NCBI GenBank assembly: GCA_905250025.1
Contig: CAJNOJ010000107.1
Location: forward strand, 124,001-188,000
Origin: Adineta ricciae
Taxonomy: Eukaryota > Rotifera > Eurotatoria > Adinetida > Adinetidae
DNA length: 64,000 nt
Direction: 5' to 3'
Positions within the stretch are counted from its first letter, which is position 1. Each line of letters opens with the position of its first letter. Below are positions 36,001 through 48,150 of the stretch, in pieces. The notes under the pieces were generated by a model. It saw only the letters and a list, made by a program, of their open reading frames with translations. It made no database searches and was not told where the DNA came from. Made by a program: the position numbers and the translations under genes.

Positions 36001-36369
36001 TCTGATCGTATGTATAACTCTTCTTCTCAAAACCTGGTACGTATTTATCTTCATTTGTTATCTTTTTGTTGATTATTTCTGTGTTGCAGCATTAAAAAAC
36101 CATGTACTGAATGACACAAAACGTTTTCTACTTTCTTTATAGCTCTCGTATTGACATAAGATACCTGAACGAATCGCCAGATTTTTCTACGTAAAAAACA
36201 GTCGATGAAAACGATGCAACATAGGTTTTACTTTTTCAAAACTAAAGTAGAAATTTTGTTAATGTATGTGATGAGTCTGCTATCTCCATAATCGTTTATA
36301 ACTGATAAGAATAGAGTATAAGTTGAGTAAGCAACACTTTGAAGGTGTGAGATTTCGTTTTTGGATACA
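33079..36369. other. Gene-poor stretch with recurrent TTCGAA-type motif
   Basis: About 3.3 kb without a supported gene, the longest such gap in the window. AT-rich. Variants of GA(G/A)ATATTCGAAT recur at about 33066, 33433, 34090, 34460, 34650, 34735 and 35285. ORFs at 33765, 34312 and 35708 show no domain, conserved motif or splice logic. Confidence 0.5.
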
Positions 36370-37434
36370 ATGACATTTGGCATACGGAATATTGTTGGAA
36401 TTCATCGATTACACCATGGTGAAAAGAATTACTCGACTCCACTTATATTCAAAACGTATTCACAATGGTCATATTGGCAACGAAAAGCGTTTGATTATCT
36501 AATTTGGTGTCATTTAGCTCATGTATTAGATTTCAGTGCGGCATTACTCTGTTGGTTGTGGATATTTCCTGTGACATTTCCTGACGCACATCAGTGGCAT
36601 TGGAAATGGGTCTTTCGAGTTTTTCTTTACAATTTAGCCTGTGAGTTTACTCTCTATTCATTCTGGCATTGGATGACATATTCACGAACGAGCCCGTATG
36701 CACAAGGGCCATTAAAAGAAAAGAAATATAATCCTACCAATCAATATGAACAAAAAGATCAGAATAATCTACTTCGTGAAGTCACATACACCACCCTCGG
36801 ATGGTTACAATCAGCATTGGTTCAATGTGTTTTTATGTGGCTGTGGGCCAGTGGTCGACTACCGTACTATAGCAATTTTTGGTCTCGGCCATTGTTTTCA
36901 ATTTTCATTCTATTAGCAGTCACTTTCTGGAGAGAACTTCATTTCTATTGGGTATATGAAACTAATTCGTATATTGAATCTTCTCAGATAGAATACGTGA
37001 TCTTATAGGTTCATCGATTGATGCATCCATGGTGGTCGGTTAGTAATGGCTTACAACAAGGCGATGTTGGTGCATTTCTCTATCGCCATTTTCATAGTCT
37101 TCATCATCGCAGTCGCAATCCGGGTCCATGGTCTGGCTTGTCGATGCATCCGGTTGAGCATTTTGTTTATTATACCTGTGCATATTTTCCATTACTTTTC
37201 ACATGTCATCCGCTACATTTTCTCTATGCTAAATTTCATGCTGATATCGCGCCGATAGGTGGTCATGATGGTTTCGATGATCCAGCCGGTGGCGCAGATT
37301 TTCATTACCTTCATCATGCTTTCTTCGAATGTAACTATGGTGTACCATTACTTGATTTCGATCGATTGTTTGGTACATATAAAGAGTACGTAAGAAAACC
37401 GTCGCCAGCACCTGAAAACGAGAAACTCAATTAA
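36370..37434 (+). CDS. Sterol desaturase / fatty-acid hydroxylase superfamily enzyme
   Basis: Membrane di-iron oxygenase. Exons are 36370..36951 and 37009..37434, giving 335 residues. The histidine boxes are HRLMH (about 196), HSLHH, and HYLHH near FFECNYG, with NPGPWSGLSMHPVEH between them and at least three hydrophobic spans before box 1. The architecture is that of C5-sterol-desaturase-like proteins of protists, algae and bacteria. The exact substrate (sterol, fatty acid or sphingoid base) cannot be told. An AATAAA lies near 37484. It precedes the mitochondrial orphan gene by 172 bp on the same strand. Confidence 0.85.
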
Positions 37435-37606
37435 TTTCGATAATTATATTTACTATAATTGTCTTGTGATTTTTTTTTCTGTCTAATAAAAGGTAGCTAG
37501 CGATATCTATCGTCATGTTCTTCGATCGTTCTATGGATCTGGCAAATCATTTCATGTGCAATTGAGATTCTCATTTCATCATCATATCAACAGTTCTATT
37601 TTCAAG

Positions 37607-38284
37607 ATGCTCGCCTTTGCTGCTCGTCGAATTGCTTACACATTGTCTTCTCGTATCGGTCAAGTCTTAGTAACATCTCTTTCACGTACGCCGATGACTC
37701 TGGTTCGACCACTATCGTTAACTCCGGTCTCCCATAATTTTCCGAATATGCAACAAATGATGGACGAACTATCGAAAAATCCGAAAGCAATGGCACTTTT
37801 TCAAGCAATCAAAAAGGATCCGAAGATTATGCATGCAGTACAAGACTTAATTGAAACAATGAGCCGAAAAGGTTACATTGATTTGAAAAATCCTACCAAA
37901 CAACCAAGTATACGCCTATGATTCGCTTTTTATCCTCAATATCTTGTTGCTTTTCCGTTGTTCACAGGTCTTGCCATGCTTGCTGACAATGAAATTCGTA
38001 CGAAATTGTTTGAATTAGTGAGATTATTAGCTGCTGCTGGTGTATTCGATACAAAAGCTGGCGCCAATCCACTGGAAGCATTTTCTAATGTGATAGGTCT
38101 TTTGATGCCTTCGTCGTCAAAAGACAAGGGGAAGGATCGTTTAGCCGATGGAAAACAGTCTTCTTCTTCTTCGGCACCAAAATATGAGTTCACATACGAT
38201 GCCACAGGAAAAGAGAAGAAAGTTCAATCAACTGAAGACACTGCAAGAGCATGGGCAGACAAATTCAAGAAAATGTTCAAATAA
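37607..38284 (+). CDS. Predicted mitochondrial protein of unknown function
   Basis: Exons are 37607..37907 and 37968..38284, giving 205 residues. The N-terminal about 40 residues are basic and amphipathic with Arg/Ser/Ala (MLAFAARRIAYTLSSRIG), like a mitochondrial presequence. The body has helical stretches with NPKAMALFQAIKKDPKIMHA, EIRTKLFELVRLLAAAGVFD and a Lys/Ser-rich linker, then a C-terminal ATGKEKKV...ARAWADKFKKMF. The NPKAMALFQ-DPKIMHAVQD repeat is reminiscent of STI1-like helices but not assigned. ttttcaag stands directly before the ATG. Confidence 0.65.
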
Positions 38285-38637
38285 GCCTCATGTTTTGTTA
38301 ATACGAATAAAATCTCACCGACATAGCGGCATAGTTAAGTGAAATTGAAACAATTTTATTACGATGGATTTCGCTCGTAAATGAACAAAATGAAGGAAAG
38401 AAAATTGTCATAAAACTCATAGGCAGCTTGAAGACGAGAAATTGAAAGAAAACACGAGTTAGTAGGGTGTCTATACACACCAATTGTGAGCGTGTGATAT
38501 ATATATATGTGTGCGACGAGTAAATAAGAATGATTTTAAAGAAAGCAAGTAACGAACGCGAAAAAAAATAAATATATATGTCTATGTATATAAGTCTTGA
38601 ATGTCATTGTGCAGTTTGGAATCAGTCTCGAAAATGT
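38285..38637. other. Convergent 3' flanks
   Basis: Contains AATAAA at about 38305 for the upstream gene and TA-rich microsatellite-like sequence near 38500 and 38570. No gene is seen. Confidence 0.5.
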
Positions 38638-40731
38638 TTATTGCATTTTCGATCGTTCTAATTTTGTATTGACGATTTCATCCTCGCTATCTAATGCTTG
38701 CAAGGCTTGATCAGCCATCGATGTCGGAATATTATCTTCAACCCATGTTAAAGCGTCTTCAACGGCGCCGTTACCAGTGGCACTACCTGATACATTGGCT
38801 TCACGGTTTAATAATGTTTGTTGTTGTTTTTTTGTTTTCGGTGCAGCACCATTTTCCATATTTGATGCTTTACGCATGACGATGGAATCAAACACTGCTG
38901 ATTCTGAAAGAGAAAAGTGATGTCAAGGAAAAAAACAGATTGAAAAGTATTCGACTTACCGCCTTTTTCTTCGTCTTCATCATCGAATTCATCATCATCG
39001 TTATCCGATTGATCAAGTAAAGGAACGAAGGCATATCGTTGGTTGTTATTTGATGGCCGGAACAAAAACATGATTACAAGAAGAATTAATGAAAACAAAA
39101 TATGCCAAAATGCGTCATCAACCTGAAAGATAATCATTCGTAGTCAGTCACATTCATAACGAGTGTTTTTTCAATTCCTTACCCAAAATTCTCGCCAATT
39201 TTTGACACAACCTGTGAAGAAATGTGACTTCAGCGACCAGATCATAAATAACAAACTGGCAACAATTGCGAAGATCAACGTGTTGGTGAAATGTCGATAA
39301 ACATTCAATTTGACAATATTTTTTCTTAAACGCAATGTTCGCGTCGTTGCAACCAAACTTGTAAATATCCAATAATAAATAGTTGCATCAATAACAGCTA
39401 ATGGAATACGTGAAATAACAACTTTATTGTTTGCTTCGTCATTCTTCGTATTAATACGAAGGATGGCTTCAGTTGTCGCAATGCCGAAATAAAGTAAACC
39501 CATGCCAAAAACTTTTTGTTTTAGAGGACCAAGACGTGGTTTAACAATGCCATAACCAAGTGCAACGATGATAACCAACATACGTGAGACAGTGCGTTTT
39601 AAACACGAAAGAACTTCAGCTGTAACGATAGCGACGTGAACTTTATATCTAAAAGTGGAACAAAACAACTATGAAAGCATTTAGATCGGAATTGTTCATA
39701 CTTACCCTTGTCGATTAACGATGTCATATTCGGCAATAAACGCTGATTTTTCAATGATACCGAGAAGAATCACACCGGCTATCCAGAACTGTATTTTAAG
39801 TAGTTCTTTCCAATAGAATGCACACCAGATACACCAGAGAATAGCAAATAATCCATAAATACCGCACATGACACCGTAGAAAACTAGTGCCGGATATTCA
39901 TCTGCAGTTATATAGCCACCATGACGGTTCTTCATCTCTACAATCACATCGACGTCAAGTCCAGGAACGTTGCCATCAGGAAAGGAGGGTTCATCGATTT
40001 CGATGAAGTAATATCCATCTTCCCATGTTCGTAGCTTTTTGTCGGTTTGTTTACTTAAAGCTGATGCCAACGGACTTTTCTTTCCCTCTTTACTTGTGTC
40101 ATCAGCACGACGCACTATTTTATCTTGAAAAGAAAAATCAAAATAGTAAAAACAAAGATTTCTGAAAACCAGTTTTACTCGGTTGATCTTGCTGTTGTTG
40201 TGCGAGAAGCTTTTGTCTCAGTTCGAACGCTTTTTCAGGCGAAATTTTCGGTCCAGTCATAGGTGCATACTCATCAACGAACAATTCGCCGTCATATTCA
40301 CAAAAAGCTGGCTCCATAGCAAAGTTGCGAATTTCCATTTCATTCCATAAATTTTCGTAGATCTTTTGGAACATCGAAGTAGCATCGACTGCATCTTTAG
40401 ACGATGTTTTGCTTGCTGTGAGGAACGATTCCGATTGTAATGGCAGACAGCCAACAATTCGGCCGATTTTGCCACGTATTAGAACCTTGGTTTTATCATA
40501 GTTTTTATTCAAACTTTTTCTGATCTGTGCTTGAGTTTGATTGGTATTTGTGGACTGCTCGCGACACAAAAGACGCAATAAAATCTGAGTATCACTTGAG
40601 AGAAAACGATCGACGACAGGAGATATGCCAGCACGTGTCCATGAGAGTGTGACTATGCCATCAACAAGAGTTGCTGCCGTGTATTTGATATAACAACAGA
40701 TCAGCAAAGAAATTAGCAAACTTAATTTCAT
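38638..40731 (-). CDS. TMEM87: TMEM87 family GOLD-domain seven-transmembrane protein
   Basis: Golgi/endosomal seven-helix protein with an N-terminal luminal GOLD-like domain, implicated in trafficking and mechanosensation in vertebrates. Exons are 40731..40179, 40123..39706, 39648..39183, 39122..38960 and 38903..38638, giving 621 residues (human TMEM87A 555). It has a signal peptide ([20 protein letters not shown]) and a Gln-rich linker. Helices include [38 protein letters not shown] and [19 protein letters not shown]. The acidic [18 protein letters not shown] and the conserved tail LTWVEDNIP...ERSKMQ follow. Confidence 0.92.
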
Positions 40732-42110
40732 AATGATTTTCTAAAAGAGAAGACGTTCAAAGTTAACATTAGTCAGGAAATGTTTAACTATCTACGTACA
40801 TTTTTCGTCTTCGGATGAATGAGTTAGGAAGAATGAAATGAAAAAAAAAACTATGACTCAAAAATTGTCTTCGTGTTATTTTGAAGGAATGAGAAAAGGA
40901 GAAGAAACAAATACTTAAATTTGTGCAATATTTATTCAAGACAAAGACAAGTTTTTCCACGCTGAAGCTCAAGCAGACGTGTCTTAAAACAAACTTCTAA
41001 TGGAATTTTTTTTAAAGGCTAAGTCATGCTATTTGATTGGTTGACACAATCAGCCAATAGAAAATTTAAGTGTTTTGCTTTTTTTTTCGTAATGGAGACA
41101 AGACAAGCGCAGATGAAGATAAAGAAATGACGATCGAAATGTGTTGTAGTAGTAGCTGAGTACATCGAAAGAAATTGAAATAAAATAAAAAATCATACCT
41201 ATATGTACTATCTATGATCAAGTGCATTGAATACAAGTCTTGTGTAAAGCTATAAATGCTAGTGCGTGTTAACGATCGTTTACGACCGCACTTCATTCCA
41301 ATAGTAATTGCAATTATATGATATTTTCATCTGTTTTGTTCTCTCGAAAAACTTTCGAGATTAATTTCAATAAGAAATGAAAGAAAAACCTTTCTAATTC
41401 CCTGTTTCTGCTTGTATGTCTATCTATGACTTTGCATGACTTCGAAATGCTCTTGTTACTGCCTTCGGAGTATATTGTTTTATGAAAATGATACTTCGTA
41501 TCGAAGAACTTGTGTTCATTTACACAGCTATGGACCAATAGATCAGAAACATCTTTTTCGGATATGTAATATCAGTATATATACACTAACAGTGTTTGTG
41601 ATCGTGAAATTCTACTGGTTTTAATTTTTCGTTTGCTATTTAAACCTGTCTATCGACTATTCGTTTAATACGAGTTCACTACAAGTTGCTTTGAGCGAAA
41701 GTAATAGAAAATATATCGAATGAATGGTCTCATGTCAACATTCGTCAGCTACACGTGACACAATTATCGCAAGAAAAACGAAAAATCACATGGTGGTTGC
41801 CATCACCAGCGAAATTCCATACTTCGACTGATCGATGCCGTCTTAAAGACTACGTGTTTCGTTCTTCTCCTTGGATAGTGCTGTAAATTACAACAAATAT
41901 ATATATTTTTTTTTGGATGAAAGAGGTATATTTGTACTGCTTGATTCGTCGATAGAAATTGGCCAATAAAACTGGGAGGTCGTATACACTCATTGCACTG
42001 AGTGTCGTTGCCGTTATTATTGTTTATTTGCTGTCCTATTCGTTTTTCAGATTGTTGTTTATACATTTCGAAAACTCTAGATAAAAAATTCAATTTAAAG
42101 ACAACCAAGA
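40732..42110. other. Divergent intergenic region
   Basis: 1.4 kb between TMEM87 (minus) and COX4 (plus). Short AT-rich ORFs only; nothing recognised. Confidence 0.5.
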
Positions 42111-42932
42111 ATGAGTAATTTTCTACGACAAGTCAAAATAACTCAACCGCAACTAGCCACTTTTTTGCAACACCAATGTCGAGCTGAAGCTTCAACAGCA
42201 TCAAGTACTGGTGTTACCCAGAGCGGCTCAATTGTTTTAGATAATCGCAAAGCGCCGCCACCATTGGATGCCGACCGCATGCGCATGCATCCGCGTATTG
42301 GCAACCGTGAAATAGTTGGATATGGTTTGAAGGGTAAACCCGAATATTTCGATTTGGCGATGTTTCCTTGTCCAAGTATTCGTTGGGAAGCGGACACTGC
42401 TGAAATAACTGCATTAAGAAAGAAAGAACAAGGTGACTGGAAACAATTATCCGTCGACGAGAAGAAACGATGTAATTAATGACAACATGATTGTTTTCAC
42501 AACTAAGATACATTCTGTTTATTTAAGTATATCGAGCAAGTTTCCGGCAAACATTCGAAGAATTTTGTGCACCAAGTGGTGTGTGGAAATGGGCGATCGG
42601 ATGGACACTTATTGGAATTGCCGGTTTGACTTTCGCTTACGATGGATGGCGACGTATTTGTGCGTATCTTTTACATTTAATCGATTGTTTTACATGATCT
42701 TGATGGGAACTTTGCATGTGTCTAGGTTACCGTTTTGATAAGCCAGATAGTATGGCAGACGAGAAGTTGAAACGCCAATTGGAATTTCATATTGCTGCTC
42801 GTCAAGGTCCTATGACTGGACTAGCATCCAAATGGGATTATGAAACCGGTTAGTCTCCGCTCGACGATTGCTATTCTCTTCATATTAACGCTGTTGTATG
42901 CGTATTTTATTTTAGGTACATGGAAGAAATAA
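42111..42932 (+). CDS. COX4: Cytochrome c oxidase subunit 4
   Basis: Nuclear-encoded subunit of mitochondrial complex IV in the inner membrane. Exons are 42111..42471, 42528..42659, 42726..42848 and 42916..42932, giving 210 residues (human precursor 169). Family landmarks are LRKKEQGDWKQLSVDEKKRL followed by YRASFRQTFEEF, a single helix WAIGWTLIGIAGLTFAYDGW, and the C-terminal GLASKWDYETGTWKK. The N-terminal extension is Arg/Ser/Thr-rich, as expected of a presequence. The last exon is only 17 nt. It is the first of four same-strand genes with very short spacers. Confidence 0.93.
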
Positions 42933-43166
42933 ACAAATAGAAAGCGAGGACGATGAATCATCACAACACTACAATTCATTTATGACGTCGACTTGCCTCT
43001 TTTTCTTTTATTTGTGGCCCCGACTATTATTTCTTTCTATACACTCGATCACATGTCCTAAATTAGTGAAGTTGTTGTGTGTTTTCTTCTCTTCATTGTA
43101 GAACTAAATAAAAATCAAATATATTCAAGCGACACATTTTTTTTGGAAAGTATTTTCATTTCAGAA

Positions 43167-45406
43167 ATGTTTTCAACAAAGTTGAAATCTTGCCTCATTC
43201 TCATACTTCTTATTCATTGTTGTTCAACGAATGAAGATGTATACAAGGAAGAACTGTACATCCGTCCATTAGCTAGTGGCCACACATACTTTAATCTTCT
43301 GTTCACAACTGTTGCCTCGCCCGACATTCTCAAATCTAATATTGGTAAATCTATTCGAAATCGAACTTATTTGATCGGTATTTCTTCTGCGTAGTTCATC
43401 ATTATCATCTTTTTCCAAAAGTTATCGCTGATATCGTTCGTTCAAATGGTGTTAGTGAATTCCATGTTTCGTTAACACAAGGCCTATGGAGATATGACCG
43501 ATGGGGCATGCCGATCGTCGGTGCGCCGCCAGGAGCAGAAGTTTGGGCATGGTTCAAGTCAGATGAACAGAGAGAGTACGACTTTCGTATTCATTCGACG
43601 TTTAGATGATAAATTTCGGTCTCTATTTAGTGTGGCATCTCGCTGGACTTCATTCGCACATGAATTGGGTGGTTTGTTATGTGCTTCACTTAATTTCGTT
43701 GCTTCGAATGTTAGTTCAAGTTCACCGTACTATTCCTTTCGACCTCAATCAACATTACCGAAATCAAACGGTGCTAATTTAGATAATTCTCTTCTTCGAT
43801 ATGCAGCTTTGCCACGAGAAATCGTTTGTACTGGTGGGTACTTTTCAATCGAACAATGGAGCGAATCTGATTGACTTTTCTTTGTAGAAAACTTAACGCC
43901 ATGGAAAAAGCTATTGCCCTGCGTTGCTGGTGGTTCGAATCATAACGGTCTTGCAGGATTACTTGACAATGCTCCGAAACTATATAATAGCGATTATCAT
44001 TCACTTCGAATGGATTTTCGACAAATATGTGCTGTAAGAATTCGATCATCTTCCTCAAATTACAAACTTTCATCGTTGTTTCTCTTGTAGAATACTGCAT
44101 GTACATCTACTCAACTGGAGTTATCCATGGCATTAGCGATCGTGGTCAATACAGCAACATCAAAACCAAACTATAATGGTTAGTCGAATGACTGACAAAC
44201 TTTGTTAATCGGATCGTCTGCTTTTAGAATGGACATTTCGTTCTGTTTTCGGATCGAATGTTGCTCAATCGTGTCCACTTAGTTCACTCACGAATGTTTA
44301 TGTTGATCTGCAATTATCCTCTGTATGTTAAACTGTTAGTAAATAAATTCCTTCGACGGTTTTTTTTCTTTTAGACGCATTCGTTAAACATCACTCCCGA
44401 ACCAGATTATTCAATCAAACAAGGAACTACACCAATTGTCATCTATGATTTGAATAGCGACCAACGAAAAAGTACAACTTTCGCTATGAGCTGTACGCAT
44501 AGTAAACAACCGACATCAAATACTGACAGTTCGTCTCCTCCGATTGTCGTGCATCGGTATGCCACAGGTGAGAACGAGGTTCAACCATAGTCTAAGCATC
44601 GTACAGAATGTTGAATCGATTAGGCTATGGCGTTCGTGATGGTGGTATCAAAACTGTGATAAAAATCAATGAAGAACAAAATAAGAATCAGATAACTCTA
44701 CTCTATTTCGAACAAATTCCTTGGTATTTCCGTGTCTTTCTTCACACGCTCAAAATAACAACTCTCGACGATGACACAACCGAAATCAAACCAGGTAAAG
44801 CCATCTAATTTGTGTTGTGTTCATCGATTTTCTGTTTTTCTTTACTTTTCGACAGATTATATATCATACACTCCAGGTAAAGATCGCGAGAGATCTTATC
44901 AATTAGAAATAGTGATCAAAACGGATCAATCAATAGTAATTAGTTTCGAATTCGAAATGGCTTTTCTTAAATGGAACGAGTTCCCACCGGATCCCAATCA
45001 TGGATTTTATATTCCGAGTGCTGTGATTTCCACTCTTCTCCCTTCAAAATCAAACTACATTCTTCGATCGTTGAATTCATTTTCTTTGAATCAAAGTCTT
45101 TCATCGTGGTCTGATGGCTTCGTCCGCTTGTACTCGGAATCTTTACTAGTAAATCTTCCAACACCAGACTTTAGTATGCCGTTCAACGTTATCTGTTTGG
45201 GATGTACAGCCGTCGCTCTCGCTTTCGGTGGTTTACACAATTTAACTACCAAAGAATTTTGCTTCGGTCCAAAACGTGCTCAAACTCCACTTCGACAACG
45301 TTTGCAAGATTTACGAGTTCGTCTCATGGCTTCTCGTCGTGCTCTTGCACAACGTCTTTTCAAGCGAACACCACCACAACAACAAAGACACGAGCATGCC
45401 GAATAA
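43167..45406 (+). CDS. PIGT: GPI transamidase component PIG-T
   Basis: ER subunit of the complex that attaches GPI anchors to proteins. Exons are 43167..43344, 43395..43575, 43631..43833, 43888..44033, 44091..44178, 44228..44322, 44375..44567, 44624..44794 and 44856..45406, giving 601 residues (human 578). It has a signal peptide (LILILLIHCC). Conserved blocks are [70 protein letters not shown] and NLPTPDFSMPFNVICL followed by the single C-terminal helix. An acceptor-like catttcag lies 2 nt before the ATG; COX4 ends 234 bp upstream. Confidence 0.95.
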
Positions 45407-45627
45407 GAACGTTGAGTTTTCAAATATGCTCCTTCTTTCTTGTACATACATATTTATCTAAAGTGATAGAATCCTTGTCTTTTATTCTATGAAAGACTTC
45501 GATGACATTCGCTCTGCTTCTTTTTTTTACGTGAATTCATCTGACGCAATAAATTGCCTTTGAAATATGCTTTGATTAAACTTGCTGCACTTATTTGTTC
45601 CAAAATCATATTTGATTCCCGTTTCAG

Positions 45628-48025
45628 ATGTCCTCGACTATTACTTATCCAACAATAAGACGTGACACGACTGTCGTAGATTCGTATGGGAACAATACAG
45701 TCAGCGTCAACGATGCATATCGCTGGCTCGAAGATCCGGATTCTGATGAAACTGTAAAGTTTGTTTCGGAACAAAATGCTATCAGTCAAGATTATTTAAA
45801 TAAGATTCCCTATCGAAACAAATTCTTTGAACACTTGAAAGAAGTTTTCAACATTCCGAAATTTTCATGCCCATCTAAGCAACCAAATGGCAAATATTAC
45901 TATTTTATGAACACAGGTCTGCAGAATCAAGACGTTTATTACGAATTAGATTCCTTATCGAAATCTACGGACGAAAGTCAAGTTTTTCTCGATCCAAACA
46001 CGTTCTCCAAAGATGGAACGGTTGCTATTCAATCGCTTAGCTTTTCATTCGATGGAAAGACTTTATGTTACAGCGTGTCGGATGCGGGTTCTGATTGGTC
46101 AACGGTATATTTCATGGATGTTGCATCACGTGAAAAATTAGATGACGTCATTATTCGCACAAAGTTCGCGTCCTTACGTTGGACAGCCGATAATCGTGGC
46201 ATCTTCTATGCTACATACGCCGGCGCTCTTGATGGTGACAACTCAACTGATGATTCAAAGAAGCCTCAAACTGAAGTAAATAATTCTGTATTCAGACTGA
46301 CAAAAAATTCATTTTCGTTTAAGGCTGGTATCGAAGTTAAACGTACGGATGTTCAAGAAGTTTATTTTCACCGTCTTGGCACGCCGCGGTCGTCAGACGT
46401 ATGTGTCGCTCGATGTGTCGATGAATTAAGTGAACATTTCTTTTCGATTACCACCTCTGATGATGGGCAATACTTAATCGCCAGTATATCGAAAGGTACA
46501 CTGCGCGAAAATCAACTCTGGATCCTTCCGTTGACAAAAAAGTCTGACTCGATCGTCGAACAACCAAATTGGACCAAATTAATCGAGAATATGGATTTCG
46601 TCTATGAATTTGTCACGTCCGAAGGTGATTTAGTTTATTTGAGAACCAATGCTCAAGCCGACAAGTTTCGCTTAATTACGATCAATGTGAAAACCAAAGA
46701 AATCAAAGAAGTCATCAAAGAAAGTAGCACTGATATTTTAGAAGACGTAACACGTGTTTACGACAAATATTTCGTCGTTCGGTATCTCTCGCATGTGAAA
46801 TCAATTCTTTACTTACACGAAATGGAAAGCGGACAACAGGTGCGCAAGTTTGATTTACCAATTGGAAATATCTCGGTTTGGTAAGTAAACATATCGAGTA
46901 TATTCATGATACTACGGAATTCACTGCAGGGGTGATCAATTCGAATCGGAAATCTTCGTTCGTCTGGAATCATTTCTTTCTCCAACAACAATTTACATGT
47001 GCAATCTTGCTGATTCACTCGATGCATCATTACATGTATTCAAACGAATCGAGTTTCAAGGTGTTGATCTCACATCATTAACGACAGAACAAGTTTTTGT
47101 TGATTCCAATGGATTGGATTCATCCCATCCTGTCAAAGTTCCCATGTTTTTAGTACATCGAAAAAACTTGCAGAAAAACGCACAAAATCCGACGAGTATT
47201 TATGTTTATGGCGGATTTTCGATTCCAACGAAACCGTTCTTCTCTATTGCTGCACTACTCTGGATTCACCATTTCGATGGTATCTTCGTTGTCACAAACG
47301 TGCGCGGTGGTGCTGAATACGGTGAAGTCTGGCATAAAGACGGTTACAAATCCAAGAAACGAAATACATATTTAGATCTATGCGCTTGTACGGAGTGGCT
47401 TATTTCAAATAAGTACACTCAGCCAGAGAAAATCTCGATCATGGGTGGTAGTAACGGAGGATTGACAGTTGCTGCATGCGCAAATATGCGACCGGATCTG
47501 TTCGGGTGCACTGTGATACAAGTTGGCGTACTTGATCTATATCGATATCATAAATTCACTATCGGTAAGTGATAGGACAGTGGAAAACGAGAGAAATGAG
47601 ATATCGTTCTATTTTAGGATACTACTGGTGTGGTGAATATGGCAATCCAGATATACCGGAAGAATTCGAATGGATAAAGTCAATTTCACCATTACACAAT
47701 ATTCCGAACAATCCCAAATCGTATCCAGCAATTTTAATTACAACTGCTGATCATGACGACCGAGTCGTACCGGGCCATTCATTTAAATACATTGCGCAGT
47801 TACAACATCAATTAAGTGAAACGATGAACCGTCTAGGACGACCATTGATTATACGTATTGATGTTCGAGCAGGACATGGTAATAGTATATGAATGAATAC
47901 GAAAAATCATTTTCATCGAAAGAGTTTGTTTAGGTGCGGGAAAGCCAACTGTGAAGCGAATCGAAGAATTATCAGATACTTATTCGTTCATTTCCTATGC
48001 TTTAGGTGCTCAATGGCATGATTAG
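45628..48025 (+). CDS. PREP: Prolyl oligopeptidase (prolyl endopeptidase)
   Basis: Cytosolic S9A serine peptidase that cleaves after proline in short peptides. Exons are 45628..46880, 46930..47564, 47618..47878 and 47934..48025, giving 746 residues (human 710). The beta-propeller half starts YPTIRRDTTVVDSYG and DAYRWLEDPDSDETVKFV. The alpha/beta-hydrolase half contains the nucleophile in GGSNGG, Asp in DHDDRV and His in GHGAGKP, with VRGGAEYGEVWH nearby. All three catalytic residues are present. The first exon is unusually long for this locus. The ATG follows an acceptor-like cgtttcag directly, 221 bp after the PIGT stop. Confidence 0.95.
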
Positions 48026-48150
48026 ATCAAGCAATCAGAACACATCTTTCCTTTAATCTTTTTACTAATGTTTCTTTTTTTTTATTTAAACGAGATTAAA
48101 TCAACGACACGTGTCTCTGCACGATAAATATAGTTATTACCATTTTAGAT

